The notes: a model not told the origin generated them from the letters alone. A stretch of DNA of 64,000 nt from Diadophis punctatus similis (GCA_023053685.1 JALIGW010000013.1:16157501-16221500), one strand, 5' to 3'; counted from the stretch's first letter, positions 11,311 to 25,237 are shown. Numbers and translations: made by a program.

Positions 11311-12684
11311 TATGCATGTTGTAAGAGAATAAGGTAGACTATGAAAAGGTGATTGACGAACAATAGTTTAAACAATATGATAAAATGGATAAAATTATAA
11401 ACTTATCTGGACACCAAAACATGATGTAAAAGTGAAATAATAATTATCATTGCATCATGCATTGTTTTGATGCCCAGGTAAACAACAACAGCTGCTGTTT
11501 GCTAGGGGCTGAGCTAGATAACTTTTACCCATCGTCTTTCGTAGTTCCTTTGGATGAGCTGTTTCTGATTTGGACCACATGGACTTATTGCATCTATACT
11601 AAACAGTATCAAAGCGCTCTTCCACTGATCTCATCTTTTCTCTGACACATTGGCTAAAGCATTACATGGATAATTATTTTTAAGAACCAAATTGCTTGCT
11701 CATAGTAAAACTGAGAACTGAAACAAAAACAAATACAGTAAGCATTGCATGGAACACTTGTTTGTTCAGTAAGGTTGCAGGACCAATTCAAACAATATTA
11801 TAATGAAGGACTACGCACAGTCCAAACTGCTTCTCAGATGACTTTTAAGGAGACCAAAGCTGGCCCTTCTTTCAGGAGCAATGTGGGTGTTTGCATCTAG
11901 ACTTCCCCATATCATTTTACATTCTTTGTGCCTACAAAAAGGATACAATTTGACTACAAGGCGAATTAATGATTGGATCTTATTTATTGGCTGTCGTAAG
12001 CACACAGATCCTTACACTGGAAAAAAATATTGATGATAGGGAAAATTTAGATCTATATTGAATAAAAATATGTCTGTTTCTGGAAATCAGCATTATTATA
12101 TTATTACATAACATTAAAGTGTTATTGCTAAAGACATCAAATTTTGAATCTTTCTGAAAACAGAATACAAAATTCATTGTAGATTAATTGAGAAGGGTGA
12201 CCTCACAACCTTTTCCTTACTTCCAGCAGCAAATATTAGGGCAGGAAAGAAAAGAAGACCTAGTTTCATTGTAAATGTTCCTTCATTAAGTTGTTAATGT
12301 CAATAATGAATTGTTGAATTGGCCTGCAGCCAGCACTTAATTCTTATGTTAATTATTTTATATATTTCCTTGTATGTTAATACATGTAAGATGATTTGAA
12401 GAAATATGAAAGGATCCTATTTCTGAAAGGATTTTCATGTCCTTCATGGCAAGAAGATGTAAACAGTGGCTACAATCTTGTGCACATTTCTGGGAAGCAA
12501 TCTCCACTGAACCTAAGGTCACACTTCCAGTATTACTGAGTAGACAATATGAAATTACATTATTCGTTTAAGTCAATCTTCAATGATACCATGAGCATTC
12601 TATGGTAGTAGGGATAACAATGTATAAAAAACCTTTTTAGCACAACTTCACTACACACTAATAGTTCAAGCACCTGCTAACCAA

Positions 12685-12908
12685 CTAATCAGAATGCAGA
12701 TAAATCGTACGTCCTACCAGGAGGAACAACATGCCAGAAAACATAGCAAAAAATATTCCAACTGGAGCCAGTATAAAAGACCAGCCATAACGTACATAGA
12801 TGGAATAAGTTGAACAGTCAATTTTCTTCTGAGCTTCATAGTTTTTGAGATCAGCCACTGCTTGGACCCAGATAACATATAGTACAACCACCAAGGAGAA
12901 TAGGATGC
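12685..12908 (-). CDS. TMEM182: TMEM182 coding exon 5 (terminal)
   Basis: 224 nt from acceptor CTGTTAG to a stop codon at 12687-12685. It encodes residues 160-233: the rest of helix 3 ([10 protein letters not shown]), an intracellular or loop segment, helix 4 ([12 protein letters not shown]...FLLVGR) and a short tail ending LHSD. The 3' UTR extends below 12685. A possible minus-strand AATAAA lies at 11998-11993 (TTTATT on plus), but nothing proves its use. Confidence 0.92.
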
Positions 12909-15900
12909 CTAACAGATGGAGAAGAAAGAATGTTTTATTAAATATTTATGGCAAAACTGTCATACAGGAACTCAAAAGTATCATGAAAATTTAGAAAAGC
13001 ATTAAAACAAGATTCTCTAAACCTATAAATCTATGGAAGTCACAATTTCCAGAATAGATTGTTAGATTTTTATCCTTCAGTTTGTTCAGAATCTCAAGGC
13101 AGCATTCATGACACTCCCCCCCCCCATTTTCCCTACAACTACTTTGCAAGGGAGGATGGGCTGAAAGAAAGTAACTGGCCCAAAGTCCCTCAACAAGCTT
13201 ATTACTGAACTAAAATCCAAGTCTGCTTCTACTCTTGTCTTCTTCTCTACTGGGAATCTTTTCATGAATGGATATAATAACATCTAGAAAAATATTTATT
13301 GGCAAACTTACTTATTAGTTACATAGGTAGAAATGTTCTAAGTTTGTTTTGATACTATAAATTACTCAGCATCATTTTAGAAGGTCAGCATATAAATTTG
13401 TGACATCTATCTATTCAATAGAAAAAAAAATATTTGACCCATCAATTTTTGGGCTTTGGTTGAGGTTGAGGAGGGCAAGTTACCAAAAACCAATGGAGGA
13501 CCAGAGGCTCCAATCCTTGTCTCAAACATTCATTATTTAGATGACTTCTTCCTTCAAAACCTGCATTATGTTTGAACAGATTGAATGCTTAATTGTACCA
13601 TTGGTTTATTACCAAGATGAATGGGCAAAATGAGACTCATTGATTTGGGAGAAAACTGTTCTTTTATTATTATCATTATCGCAAATGGCCATTGCCATTC
13701 AAGCCCAGTGACTGTGATTAAATTTTTTAAAAAGCATGGGTTTTTAGAAACTTTTGAGACTGCTACATAGTTCCTCTGTTCCAACTTGTTAAGACCCTTT
13801 GCTTGGAGACCAATTCCCTGTTCATTAGTAAAAGTAAGTGTCTTAAAGATGTAACGAATCACAAAAAGTTGGAACATATTACTTCAAAAAACAAACAATG
13901 AGTTCAAGAGATATTTGGATAAATAAGGATTCATCTCTGTATGTCTCTATCTCTCCCTCACCATTATTCATTTTGCTGTTTTATTTTTCAGGGGCACCCA
14001 TATTTTATCCACAAGATATAAAGTAACATAGGGATGAGAAACAGGGATTAACAGAAGTTTTCATTCGAATATATTTCTGCTTCTTTAAAGGTAAATAAAT
14101 GAGTAAAGAGAAATATTTGTATGCTTGAACAAATTCCTGATCTTCTCACATAGCAATGCTTTTTCCATACCAGCAATGAAGGGGTTGCTTATGGTACAAA
14201 GTTTCCATAAGACACAAGGGAAGGAAGAAGGGAGAGAGAGAGATGTGATCAACAGGTGCTGTTTAAAGTAACAGGCTCCTCTACAGTTCCACTAGTACTA
14301 CGTAGATTTGAAAATCCTTATTTTTTAAAAAAAAATCATTCTAGACTTTGTTCTTTCTGTTGGATTTGTTAGCAGGCTGTATGTATATGGATACCTTCTG
14401 ATCTCATAAGAACAGACTGTTCTGCTGCCAGGGCAGTTCACGCACTCCACATAGCTTCAATCAAATCCTACAAAAATCTAAGGACATAAGTCAGCCTGAA
14501 GAGCAGAAGACAAAGTCATACAGAGGCTCTGAAATGGTAGCTGATCTGCATGTTCTGCCAGTAGACAATATGCAAATCAGCCTTTCTTGTACTTGCATTA
14601 GAGAAAATATATGAAGGGAGAGCAATTCAAAACAGGATAAATTATGCGTGTTGAGAAAATTAAACATACATCCCTCCTCCCATTATTTCCTTGCATGCTT
14701 GATTGTTGGTTTAAAATAATCAAATTAAGACCTCTGGCAAAAGAGTTTCTTTTTCCTTCTTGTTTAACCTCTGAACCAATATAGAAAAGAACAGAATTTA
14801 GGAAGGATCCATCTATTAGAGAGGCTTCTAAATCACACATTCCACGATCTGTACCTTCATGTCTTAACTGAGGCACATAAAATTATATGTTTCAAATGAA
14901 ATATTTTAAATAAGGTAATAGGACTTCGAGCCTCCGAACAGCCATGAAGTGATATGAAAGAACATAAGGGGCAAAAAGCCAAGAAAAAAGTTAGGGTTAT
15001 TTTCTTGCAGAGTTGAAGAACTGGATGGTTTGAAATAAAACTCCATCATTGCAGTAGCAGGATTTACTATATGTCTGAGCAGATACACATAGGATTGTTC
15101 TAAATACACCTATTATCCAACATTATCAGTTCATCAGCAACATCTCTTTTGAATCAGAATTCTCCTGTGCATGGCTTAATTTCTTGGTTAGGCCATGAAA
15201 TGCTTACAGAGACTCATGTACTTTGAATAGCTTGCTCTGAATGTACATAATTTCAAATCTATAGTGTGTTTTACTATATTTTGAAATTAATAAGTGAAAA
15301 GAAAGCCAGGATGACTTCAAACCCTCCAGCCACTAGCATATTACTTCCATATAATTTGTGGGAAAGGAAAATGGTAAGAAGATAAATGAAACTTGTGCTA
15401 AGGCTACCTTGACTATTCCTTTAAGGCAGTGGTTCCCAACCTTTTTGTGATCGAGTACCACTTGGAGGTCCCGTACAGTCACCGCGTACCACCTGGTTCC
15501 AGAGAAACTAAATTCGATCAGATATCACTTTATTTCTATAGAGTTCAGAACAGTCACCGTTCCTTTTTTGGCTCCGCGCATCCAGCAACTGGATCCTCAG
15601 GCCGCTGGGACCAGGTGGGTGGCGTGTGGTGACAGTTGCAAATCGTTGCCAGATTATCTTGTGTTAGGCAGTAAACATTTTTGTGAAGTAAAAAATAACT
15701 AACTAAAAATCGTTCATGACCCTGAAAGTGTTCACGTACCACCTGGAAGGCCCTCGCGTACCACTAGTGGTACACGTACCACAGGTTGGGAACCACTGCC
15801 TTAAGGAGACAGTTGGAATATAAATCCAACAATGTGTCTGTGTTCTGAAACAGGATGGTATAGAATTTACTGGAATGCTGTAAGAACCAAAGTTTGGAAT

Positions 15901-18900
15901 GTAAATGGAGCAACTGGGGAAGAATTGAAAATCACTTAAGGATAATGTAGAGTAATCTGGCTATTCAGTCACAAATGGTTTAACAAGGTTAAAATTAATT
16001 GTTCAAGACCCTGAATTTGTGGCAGAAATGGGGACTGAATCAGAGGAGTAAGTAGAGTATCTTTAGCTGACTGTGATCCACAGGTCAGCGGTTCAAATCT
16101 CACCGGCTCAAGGTTGACTCAGCCTTCCATCCTTCCAAGGTAGGTAAAATGAGGACCTAGATTGTTGGGGGCAATATAAATATACATTGCTTACTGGTGT
16201 AAACCGCTTAGAGAGTGCTTGCACTGTGAGGCGGTATATAAATCTCACAAATAAATAAATAAATAAAATAATAAAATAAAAAGGATGTATGCAGTAACAG
16301 AAATGTTTACACAGAACTATGATCAATCCAACATAATGGAATAAGGGAAAGAAAAGATACGTATTTGGGTTCTGGATGTCAAATCTGAGTTCTAAGCAAG
16401 TATGTATGTATTCTGTAGAAACACCTGATGAGTTGTTTCTGAAAGAGACAAAAATGACTAGAAGTAGACGCTCTTATTTTCTTGGTCTGTCAGGAGAGGG
16501 AGACAAAGTTTGAGGGTTGATTTTGAAGGAGAGAATTAGGTTCAAACTAAGTTTTCTATTCTCTTTCCAAGGGCTTGAAAATAAATTATGATACCTTTTC
16601 TTGAAGGGACTACCACAATCCCAAGAGCACTTTGCTAAATGGATTACTTCCTTATTATATAAACAAGAATGCATTCTTAGATACTGTCCCACAAAATATG
16701 TGGAGTTTAGATTATCTTCTGGATATATTTTGAATATGGCATGTTAGAAAAAGCCAGAGGGACTTTGCTGGTATTGTGAAGAAGGATTTTGTGATGCATA
16801 AATAAATGGACATAGAATTATTGGGATATATAATATACATATGCATATACAGTAATCCCTCGCTATATCATGGTTCACCTTTCACGGTCTCGCTGCTTCA
16901 CGGATTTGCACCGTGCATTGTGTTCTGCATTCTGATTGGCTGATTGGTAAAACAGCTTGCCAAGAGCAGTGAAATACACGTGAAGCCAGGGGTGAAATCC
17001 TCCCGGTTCGCACAGCTCAACAACCTGGTGGCGTTCGCAGCGTTGGGCTTCCCCCACCCGCTTCCCCCGCCCACCTGGATGTCGGCATCTGCGTTCTTTT
17101 GCCCTCTGCGCATGCGCAAAGCTGAAGTTACTACTTCCCGGATTTCGCCTAACACGGGTTCTTTTTGGAACGTAACCCCAGCGAAAAACGAGGGATTACT
17201 GTACACATAAATTGGAAAAAAATGTTATCCCTTCCTTCAATGAGGCTTTTTCAAAAACATTCAAATCCAAGGTGTTTTATGCTTAGCACACAAAACCCTC
17301 TCCGAATGCTAGCGTCGCATCTATGGTTTCAACCATGCAGCCTACAATTTTAGGATAAGGAATGTTGCTTTGGGATCACTAACTTTGGACAGCACATGAA
17401 ACTTACCAGCAGCAATGAAAAAACCTCCTCCTATTTTGTAGAGGATGTGACTACCAAAAGGTGCAGCACAGATGATGAAGAAACTAGCAACCACCACAGT
17501 GACCACTCCAAGGAGCATGAAAATTGACCAGAAACCACGATAAACTGGACATGGGGACAGAAGAATATTGAAAAGAGGTTTTAAAGAATAAAAGACAATT
17601 TTTACAGAATCTCTTCAGCCTTCCCTGACTTTTTTTTTTCATTAGCAAGCTGAACATTCATTCCAGCACAGCCTCCTGGTAATCAGTAATCTAAAGCACC
17701 ATATGTCCTGCATTAGACAGGAATGGCAAATGCTATCAGATCATCTTGGAATATAATGATGCATGTGAAGAGCGTTATGAATCCCTGTTGCTTGGTATCT
17801 GCTGGAGAGACATGCGGTTAATCAGTTCGCTCGCTTGGCCAATGGAAATTGTTCATAAAATAATGTGCTGAACTGCAGCCAAGATTCTTCAAGACATTTG
17901 CATGGTTTTACCAGATACAATTGATCTCAGTAAAGTAGAAACAGAGCCTAGAGACAATGTAAAGAAAAGCTTAGAACATAGCCAAGATAAGTCACAAAAT
18001 TGTTGAAAACCAGAATTGAGTGCTTTTAAGAAATGTATACTATATATTCACCAAAATGTATTTACATATGGTTTTAAAATCTAAATTGAAAGTATCAATG
18101 GAAAGACAAGCCAAAATATGTATTCTAAAAAAAGTCAGAATTGCTAATAACTGGAAGTGTTCAGAGAGTACATTTCTTTGTGTATTTTTCAAAGCAAATA
18201 TCAAAAATCATTGCGTTAAGGACAAGCAATATTAGAGGTTCTGGATAATGATCAATGCATTCAGAGTCTGGTAATATATGGTGTCTTCCCCTCAAATATT
18301 CATAATAATAAAGTAATTGACTAATTAGGCATCTATTTTTAGGAATCTCTTTATAAAAACTAATATGGAAATCCATTTATTTTATTCATTATAAATATAA
18401 TATAAAAATAGGAAAATGTTAAATTATTGTGAAAAAGCCTAAGTATGAATCCATTTGCATAAAACTAAAAGGTACACCCCACTACAATAAAACTGCTTAG
18501 GATTATTCATAATATTGATATTTAGACTATATTTTCAACTACTGTTTTATGAATCGGATTGCACAAAATACTTGTATTAACATGTTATTATTAACATGTT
18601 AATAATAACATGTTAATATTAACATGTGTATTAACATTCTATAAATTAATTTCCTCATATTGTATTAATAAAGGAAGTACTTCTATTTCAATAATTAGAA
18701 AGATTTTAAACCAAACTTTACTTACATTGTAATGCAAATAATTTTAATTCTAAAAAAAGACTATAAATGTATTAGGATTGCAAGGTTGACTCAGCCTTCC
18801 ATCCTTCCGAGGTGGGTAAAATGAGGACCCAGATTGTTGGGGGCAATATGCTGAACTCTGTAAACCGCTTAGAGAGGGCTGTAAAGCACTATGAAGCGGT

Positions 18901-21900
18901 ATATAAGTCTAAGTGCTATTGCTATTGCTATGTTCCCTAATGTATAAAGAGAGTCCTTTTAAAAAGGGGGTTTTAGAATCTAATCTTGGTCATAGCATTT
19001 GCTATTATGCTTGGTTATATGGTATAATTTAAACAAGCCACCCAGTCATTTTCAGAGTGAGATGGGTGGCATACAAATTAAATTAAAAAATCATTTTTTA
19101 AAACAAATTACAGCATCATGTACACAATTGCAATTGCAAATGTTACATAAAACTATCTCTTATTTTCCAACTGAAAGCCTTAGCATAGTATCACCTCAAT
19201 AATTAATTATACTTTCATATAAAATAGATTGTGTATGCTTTGATTATCTATGAATCTATTCATTAATTTATTCATTTTAAACTAGCGTACCCGGCCACGC
19301 GTTGCTGTGGCTCAGTCTGGTTAAATGGGAAAGAAAAAAAAGAGAAATTGTGTTTAAACCTCTGCTATCTTATCCCTTTATTTCTCTGAGGTACTTGCCA
19401 GGGTCACGTGATGGGGGTGGTGGTCAGCCTCCTCTCAGCAGGCATGGCATGATTTCCCCATAAAAGCCTCTGCTATTCTATTCCCTTATTTCCCTCAGCT
19501 TGGCTCAGAAACGTTGGAAGGGAATAGTCAATTAGTACAGCATGTGTCCAGCAGAGGGCGCTGGTTTTCAACAAAATCATGTTTTACCTGTTTTTCAAGT
19601 AAATCATGTTTTTACCTGTCACAGGTGTGACATCTATATAATATAGGTATATAGAAACACTCTTGTATTCGAATGCAACGTTGTGTCAAAATTTCAAAGC
19701 ACTCGGTGAAGTACTTTTGGAGATCTTAGATCATTCCCAAACAAACAGTTACATTTTATATAGAAGATATATACTTCTTGCTATGGTATGGTGGCAAATC
19801 AAAAGTCTATACCAAAAATATAAAAACTTAAGTGAACAGTTGGAACCCTGTCTAAATACAATTTTATATGAATATAAGGAAGAACCCTATCTTGTGTTTT
19901 ATGATAGTTTCCCACATGTTCTGGTTGAAGAAATAGATATTTACACCTTCCCTCTGAAGGACGGTTAAGTGTCTAATTGGATATTTCAAAATAAGATATA
20001 TAAACTATAGCCTCTTTTCTTAAACTATAGTCTCTAACATTTTCTAGAATCTTGGAAGGAGTTCCTCAGTTTAAGGATTGTCATTCATAAGAAGAGATCA
20101 GTCAAAATTATTTTGGTAGTTTGTTTTTGAGGAATTTATGAAGAAACATTTCATCTCTGTTTCCTTTTTGTGATCAGAAATATTATTATTCAGGGACTAA
20201 TATGGCTAAGGAATTGGATACTAATTATCTTTAGATTATTTTTAGAAAGTTAAATATTCCTTTAAATTTGGGGCCCCAAAAAGAGTTATTTCCATAAATT
20301 TCTGCATTTGCCCACATACACACAGAAATAATAATTTATCATTATCATTAAATTTGTATGCCACCCAAAATGAAGCAATTTATTATTTCATTTACACAAT
20401 ATAATTTATCAATAAATAAAATGGAATTTGGGGTAATATTTATACTTAGGGTATTTCCAAAGTCGTAGAACAAGAATGCATTGAAGTGATGCTACAGATT
20501 TCAAATCCACATGCTTTGTGTTGTTGCAATACGAATAGTTTCCATAACTAAGCATCACAACATTTTTCTGCAGCATGTCACAGCTCTAGTTTTGGCAATG
20601 TTTCACAAGGCTAAAAATATAAAAGACTTGGGAACAGGAAAACAAACAGGAGTGAATAGGTGTATGAGCTTGATTTTTATCATTGTGATATTGCCAGTTA
20701 GAAGATGATTAAATTATTTCTTAATGTCTTTCATTGAATCATAAAACTTGCAGAATTAGAAGTAACCTCAAGAAGGAGCTTGACTGTTGATTGAGTGAGT
20801 GAGTGATTGATTGATTGCAAAATGTGAAAATAATCTCCCTATTCTCAGGTTGCTCTTAAGGATAGACATAACCAGTATGTCTTCTCTCCCAGTAGAATTA
20901 ATAAAGAAGTCCACAAATTGACTCTGTCTTCAATATTTGATCTTTTCTTTCTTTGTAAAGGAAAAGGTTCCAAGAAAAATGAATAAGAATAGATTCCTAT
21001 ATGCAGGATTCTGTTTTCATTTATTTATTTTTATGCAATAATTTGCAATTTTATGTTTTTTATATACCCAAATAAAGTGGTTTAGTGTGGAGGGAGTAAA
21101 AGACACGATTTTTCAGAATACGTGTTTCTTTAGTGAAACAGCTTCCTTTTTGCAGAAATCTGCCTAATCTATTGCCTTTCTGAGCAGTGTGACTGAAAGC
21201 TCAATATTTCTCAATTTCTTTTTATTCATCCAGTTGACCCTTTTTTTATAATAGGAATTCATGGAGTTTTAGCTCACAACAACATTCCATAAAATAGAAG
21301 CCAGAAAACCCCACAACATCATATGGTATATCCCAACACAACACTAGTTTCTTATCAACTCTACATTTACATTTGCATTTGCTGGGCTCACTCTCATTCT
21401 AGCTCCATGCCTATCTTCATAGCTCTCTGGAAGGGTAATAGAGTGGGGCCCTCCAAATCTGAGAGTGAAACTCTTCCAAAGAGTTGGGGTTTTTTTTTTC
21501 CAAAAAAAAAGAGGTCTCTTGATTGGTTGGTTGGTGGTTGATTGATTATTTAATCAGTGAATAGAATGATTACTGCTTGAAATTTGACCAATCACATATT
21601 TGATCGATATGTAAAATACCATCTGTGGTGGAGGTAAAAAAAATAAAGATGATGCTCAAGCCTGGACAATCAAAATGCCACCCCGTTTTTTTTAAGATAT
21701 CATAACACATAAAAAAGAAACAGGATTTTGACTATGTGAGTGCTGGTGGTTATCTTGACTTTTTCACTTCCTCTCCTCTCAAAATGTTGCCCTTGACCTT
21801 TTTTCATATGATCTATGAAAGTAATCAATTGGAAGGAACCATATTACCAATATCTCATTAGGATAATTCGATTTAATGTAATGTATTTTAATTTTTTGAT

Positions 21901-22353
21901 CCCACTCAATCCATTTCTCAACTCTTGTCTTACCTTATTGTTGAAATGCTACTTAAAGGCACAATGTAATCTTTGGCCTAAAAATGTTGGACTCAATTTC
22001 TAGGATAAAAGGACACTACTAATGGATACCAGCCATCTTTCACTCTTTCACTGGTTCACTCTTTTTTCTTTGTTAACCATGAACTCGTATTATGTACTTG
22101 AATATATACAGAGATCTTAGATTATATCTCACCCCCACCCTTCCAATCGGACAAGTCAGGATACTAGAATGTTGGTCTCCTTTAGAATTCTTGCTCCTTT
22201 TAAATATCAGATTCTTTATTGGTGAAAACAGAATATGAGATGGTACAAAGAGTTAACAATAAGAAGATCACTGATAAGTATAAGAAGATCACTGAAAATC
22301 AGATTACCTGTTTAAAGCTGTTGCCAGCTTTTGCCAGGAATCAAACCTGAGTT

Positions 22354-22391
<38 letters not shown>

Positions 22392-25237
22392 ATTCAAGAC
22401 AATGATATTTATTGTCACCTTAGGAATGTGCCTTTGGGAAGATGTTTTGGGAGAACAACAGCAACAACAATAATAGAACATGGTAGAACAATGACCCATA
22501 TGAACACAGAATCCAACCTGATGCCTCTGGGGATAATAAATGAGTTATGACTGTAGAGGGTCTATTCACACAAGAAACAACTTCCCAGGGCAATGCAACA
22601 CTGTGGAATAATTCCAAAATGGGGCTTCGATGGCAGAATTATATTATCTGCCTATAATTCTTAAAGCAATTGCTACCGCTATGCTTTCTGAACAACAGTT
22701 CTGGAATTGAACTTGAAGAATTCCAAAGCCCTAATATGATAATTGCAACAAAGAATACTTACTAATTGCAGAATTATAGGTGGTTGAGTTATGGGAATCT
22801 CTTAAGAAAGGAAATGGAGAGAGATAAGCATGGGTGCAATTTTTAGAAGGTGACTGGTTCGCTGAAAAACAGTAAAAAAAGGCTGAATTATTCTCTTGCA
22901 TTTCTATACATGTCAATTTTACAAATTTTAGAATGCTTATGTTAGGTGGATGAATAATTGGCCCTGTATGTTTAAAATCCAAAATTCTGAATTATGTGTG
23001 GGAGAGAGAAAGAATTACATTCGGCTTTTAATGGAATCGTTCTTGTAGGGCTCAAATCGCAGTCTCTAGGAGTCAGGTAGCATATACATTTAAAAATAAA
23101 AATAAAAAATATGTTACATGATCTGGACTAGGTAATTGTAGGAAAAACACTACTCTGGAGGGAATTTTGGTAGCAGTAATAGTACTGCTTGATTCACTCT
23201 GAATTGATTCAGAGTGAAACAGAAACAGTAAAGGACTTCCCTAGAGAATTCAAGACATTTCCCAGTGATATATATACTTGCCAATTATTTCCAATTAGCA
23301 TTTCATTTAGCACTTATACTTAAATTTTGAAGACAAACAAACAAACAAAAACCATTCATTGACTTTTCCTGATTCCCAGATGCCTATATTATGGAAGATC
23401 CTTATAAGGAAAGTGTAAGAAATACATAGCACCCATTCTTGTTCCTCCCCAGTTCTTCAGTCTCTTTACTCTTTCAAACTACCAGTACATTCCACAACAT
23501 TTTTGAAATTCCAATATATCATCAAAGATCATTCAGTAGACAAGTCTCCATCTAACTTTCAGAGTCCTAATATGGCATTTTATGACTTTCACTGCCTCCC
23601 ATTTGGTATCTGGAGAGTAGCATAGAAAAAGGAGGGTGCTTTTGAATGGTCTGACATGGAAGGGTGGATGGGTGGATGGGTAGAGGGAAAGAGAGATTTG
23701 ATACATTAGTGATTTATAGGGGGTTTTGATATTTAACTAAAACTTTGCTATAATTCACAGCTTTTATTGATGCAATTTTTTTGAATTATGGCCCTACAGA
23801 CAGCAATTAGTTTTTTTTATGGAAAGATGGGCTACACTTATTTCCATAAATACTTTAAATATTTAAGAGGAACTTCTGTGAAAAATAGTTATTATAATTC
23901 CCAAATGATTAAAACAGTGTGTAACCATAATTTTATAATTTTATGTTTCTTTAGTTCTCAATGTATAATGCCTACGAATACCCGATGCTCAGTGAGTTGG
24001 CTTCTGTGCCAGTCTACCCATGTATTTATATAGGAAGGCTCTGTTGGTTCTTCACTTACAAAACACCTTGCTCTAGAGCAGTGCATGAGAAAACAGAAAA
24101 CACATTCAAATAGGTTCTTCCATTTCATTCCAGAGCTTGTGCAGCTCTTGCACCAGCACAAACATGAAGTTGCTATTCAATCTTGCTTATATCACTATGT
24201 GAAGCCTTGCTAGAAGTATTTATAGAATGCAATTTATGCAGGCATGTGCAGAAGTGTCCTGGTTTCATTTTGGTCACATTTCTGCAAATCTAAGATTATG
24301 GCTTTTATGTTTGCATACAGGGTCATCCTGCTAGAACAAAACAGGCTGGTTTTTTAGTGGATTGTTCTGTTGGAGTGTTGCAATCCATTGCATTCTTGTG
24401 CTTGAACTGAATCTCTACTGAATACTTTGAATATAAAGCAGCTTAAAGAAATGAGCCTTCTTCGACTTCTGTCCAGCAGGATAATATCCATGACAAACAG
24501 ATCCACATATCTGATGCAGAAGATTGGGAAGTCTTCTAGAACAGATTTTGAAAGAACCACAGAGAAATGCAGCAGAGAGAAGGATAATGCAAATGCTCAT
24601 GAAGATCCATTTTGCCACACAGAAAGGTTTCCTTCTACAGATAGAACTTATTAAAGCAGACAAATTTTAAAATGTAAGCAAGTATTCTGCATATTAGGTC
24701 AGAACTAGATTACTTACTGTACCAAAACTTCAACATACTGCTAGGATTCTCATCAATCTTCCCATCAAACCAGCATCTCCAGAAGAAACCTTCATGGTGG
24801 AACATAATCGTCTCTTCCTGAACAAAAGAAACTAAGAACTTATCATATATTTGTATTAACGCATGTTCTATGTTTTATGTTGGATTGCTAATTATTACAT
24901 AACATCCTGCTAATTCTGAGTATATCTGACAAAAATAGAAATCAGAGAAAGTAACCTCCTGAATGTTACTGGCTGGAGTTAATATTAAAATCAGAATATT
25001 CCTTACGCATTCAATGGTTTTCTAAACAAGAACAAAACAGACACATCTCTGATACCACTGCAAGAGATTATTCCTAGAAATAAAAAGTATACTAACCCTA
25101 GTGCGATTCACATCTTCAGAACACTTCCCAACTTCTGTAGCCAGAAGCCAATAGTCTGTCCCAAAAGCAACCAGAAAAAACAAAATCCCAAGAGCTCCAA
25201 AGAAGCCTCCAAAAAATATTCCAACACTCAACTTCAT
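12685..25237 (-). CDS. TMEM182: TMEM182, transmembrane protein 182 (complete, 5 coding exons)
   Basis: Joining 25237-25097, 24817-24718, 22861-22763, 17544-17407 and 12908-12685 on the minus strand gives 702 nt, 233 aa plus stop, with GT/AG at every junction and consistent phases (0,1,1,1). The order is helix 1 (about residues 5-26), an extracellular loop with the claudin/PMP22-like EGFFWRCW motif (56-63) and a later cysteine (C89), helix 2 (about 118-140), helix 3 (about 155-177) and helix 4 (about 205-227). Sequons NRT, NCT and NST lie in the first loop. Length and sequence agree with vertebrate TMEM182 as I recall it (about 229 aa in human), including LLATEVG and [10 protein letters not shown]. 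The family is known as a muscle- and fat-enriched membrane protein acting in myogenic differentiation; that role is from the literature, not from this sequence. It is divergent from MFSD9, as in human. No damage to the frame is visible. Confidence 0.95.
15427..15798. mobile_element. hAT MITE (372 bp)
   Basis: Starts CAGTGGTTCCCAACC and ends with its exact inverse GGTTGGGAACCACTG. The flanking 8-mers CTTTAAGG and CCTTAAGG differ at one position. Ends of this type are typical of hAT-Charlie-like elements. No transposase. Confidence 0.85.
16050..16280 (+). mobile_element. SINE, 5'-truncated, AATAAATA-tailed
   Basis: Same family as the copy at 2168-2406 (CAGGTCAGCGGTTCAAATCT, then the GGTTGACTCAGCC body and GCGGTATATAAATCTCACAA). 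The A-box end is missing. Confidence 0.82.
16850..17201. mobile_element. Tigger-like (Tc1/mariner) MITE with an inner insertion
   Basis: Ends CAGTAATCCCTCG and CGAGGGATTACTG form a perfect inverted pair, flanked by TA on both sides (16848-16849, 17202-17203). From about 16987 to 17145 it carries a GGGGTGAAATCC-starting, GC-rich, hAT-like segment related to the repeat at 56576. Confidence 0.8.
17407..17544 (-). CDS. TMEM182: TMEM182 coding exon 4
   Basis: 138 nt between acceptor CCATGTCCAG and donor GTAAGT. It encodes residues 114-159: YRGFW, the second transmembrane helix (MLLGVV...IICAAPF) and the start of helix 3 after the glycine run KIGGG. Confidence 0.92.
18780..18932 (+). mobile_element. 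SINE 3' fragment ((GCTATT)n-tailed)
   Basis: Starts at AAGGTTGACTCAGCCTTCCA and ends AGTGCTATTGCTATTGC. The tRNA-like head is absent. Same family as 7201-7447. Confidence 0.8.
19283..19700. repeat. Unclassified interspersed repeat
   Basis: Starts ACTAGCGTACCCGGCCACGC with GTTGCTGTGGC, a string I associate with a dispersed reptile repeat. It has later partial self-repetition (AAATCATGTTTTACCTG twice). The class cannot be settled from this copy. Confidence 0.45.
22358..22389. repeat. (CA)16 microsatellite
   Basis: Perfect dinucleotide tract in TMEM182 intron 3. Confidence 0.95.
22763..22861 (-). CDS. TMEM182: TMEM182 coding exon 3
   Basis: 99 nt between acceptor TTTTTCAG and donor GTAAGT, phase 1 in and 1 out. 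It encodes residues 81-113, including [13 protein letters not shown] and HNST, with two N-glycosylation sequons and the loop cysteine C89. Confidence 0.92.
22862..24717 (-). other. TMEM182: TMEM182 intron 2
   Basis: No repeat family recognised. A perfect 12-nt-arm hairpin (TTCACTCTGAAT with its inverse) lies near 23193-23218. Short frames are not coding. Confidence 0.8.
24718..24817 (-). CDS. TMEM182: TMEM182 coding exon 2
   Basis: 100 nt between acceptor TTGTTCAG and donor GTAAGT. It encodes residues 48-80 plus one base. It carries the claudin-like EGFFWRCW motif of the first extracellular loop and ends in KFWY. No ATG-initiated frame marks it; it was found from homology and splice sites. 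Confidence 0.9.
25097..25237 (-). CDS. TMEM182: TMEM182 coding exon 1
   Basis: Encodes residues 1-47, starting [10 protein letters not shown]: the start codon, the first transmembrane helix and the LLATEVG segment. The exon ends CACTAGG before donor GTTAGT, in phase 0. The open frame continues into the intron and is not the real protein there. Confidence 0.93.

Larger units (their letters stand above)
7842..12684. other. Intergenic / 3' flank of TMEM182, mostly unique
   Basis: No gene recognised. It is AT-rich with short unrelated frames. It holds a (TTCC)n array and a hAT-derived fragment. The part nearest 12685 should contain the TMEM182 3' UTR. Confidence 0.6.
12909..17406 (-). other. TMEM182: TMEM182 intron 4
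   Basis: Contains an old SINE-like remnant near 13080-13280, a hAT element at 15427-15798, a truncated SINE at 16050-16280 and a Tigger-like element at 16850-17201. The rest shows nothing recognisable. Confidence 0.85.
17545..22762 (-). other. TMEM182: TMEM182 intron 3
   Basis: Mostly AT-rich unique sequence. Contains a SINE fragment (18780-18932), an unclassified repeat (19283-19700) and a (CA)n tract at 22358-22389. Around 18586-18640 a TTAACATGTTAA-type motif recurs as AT-rich palindromes. Confidence 0.85.
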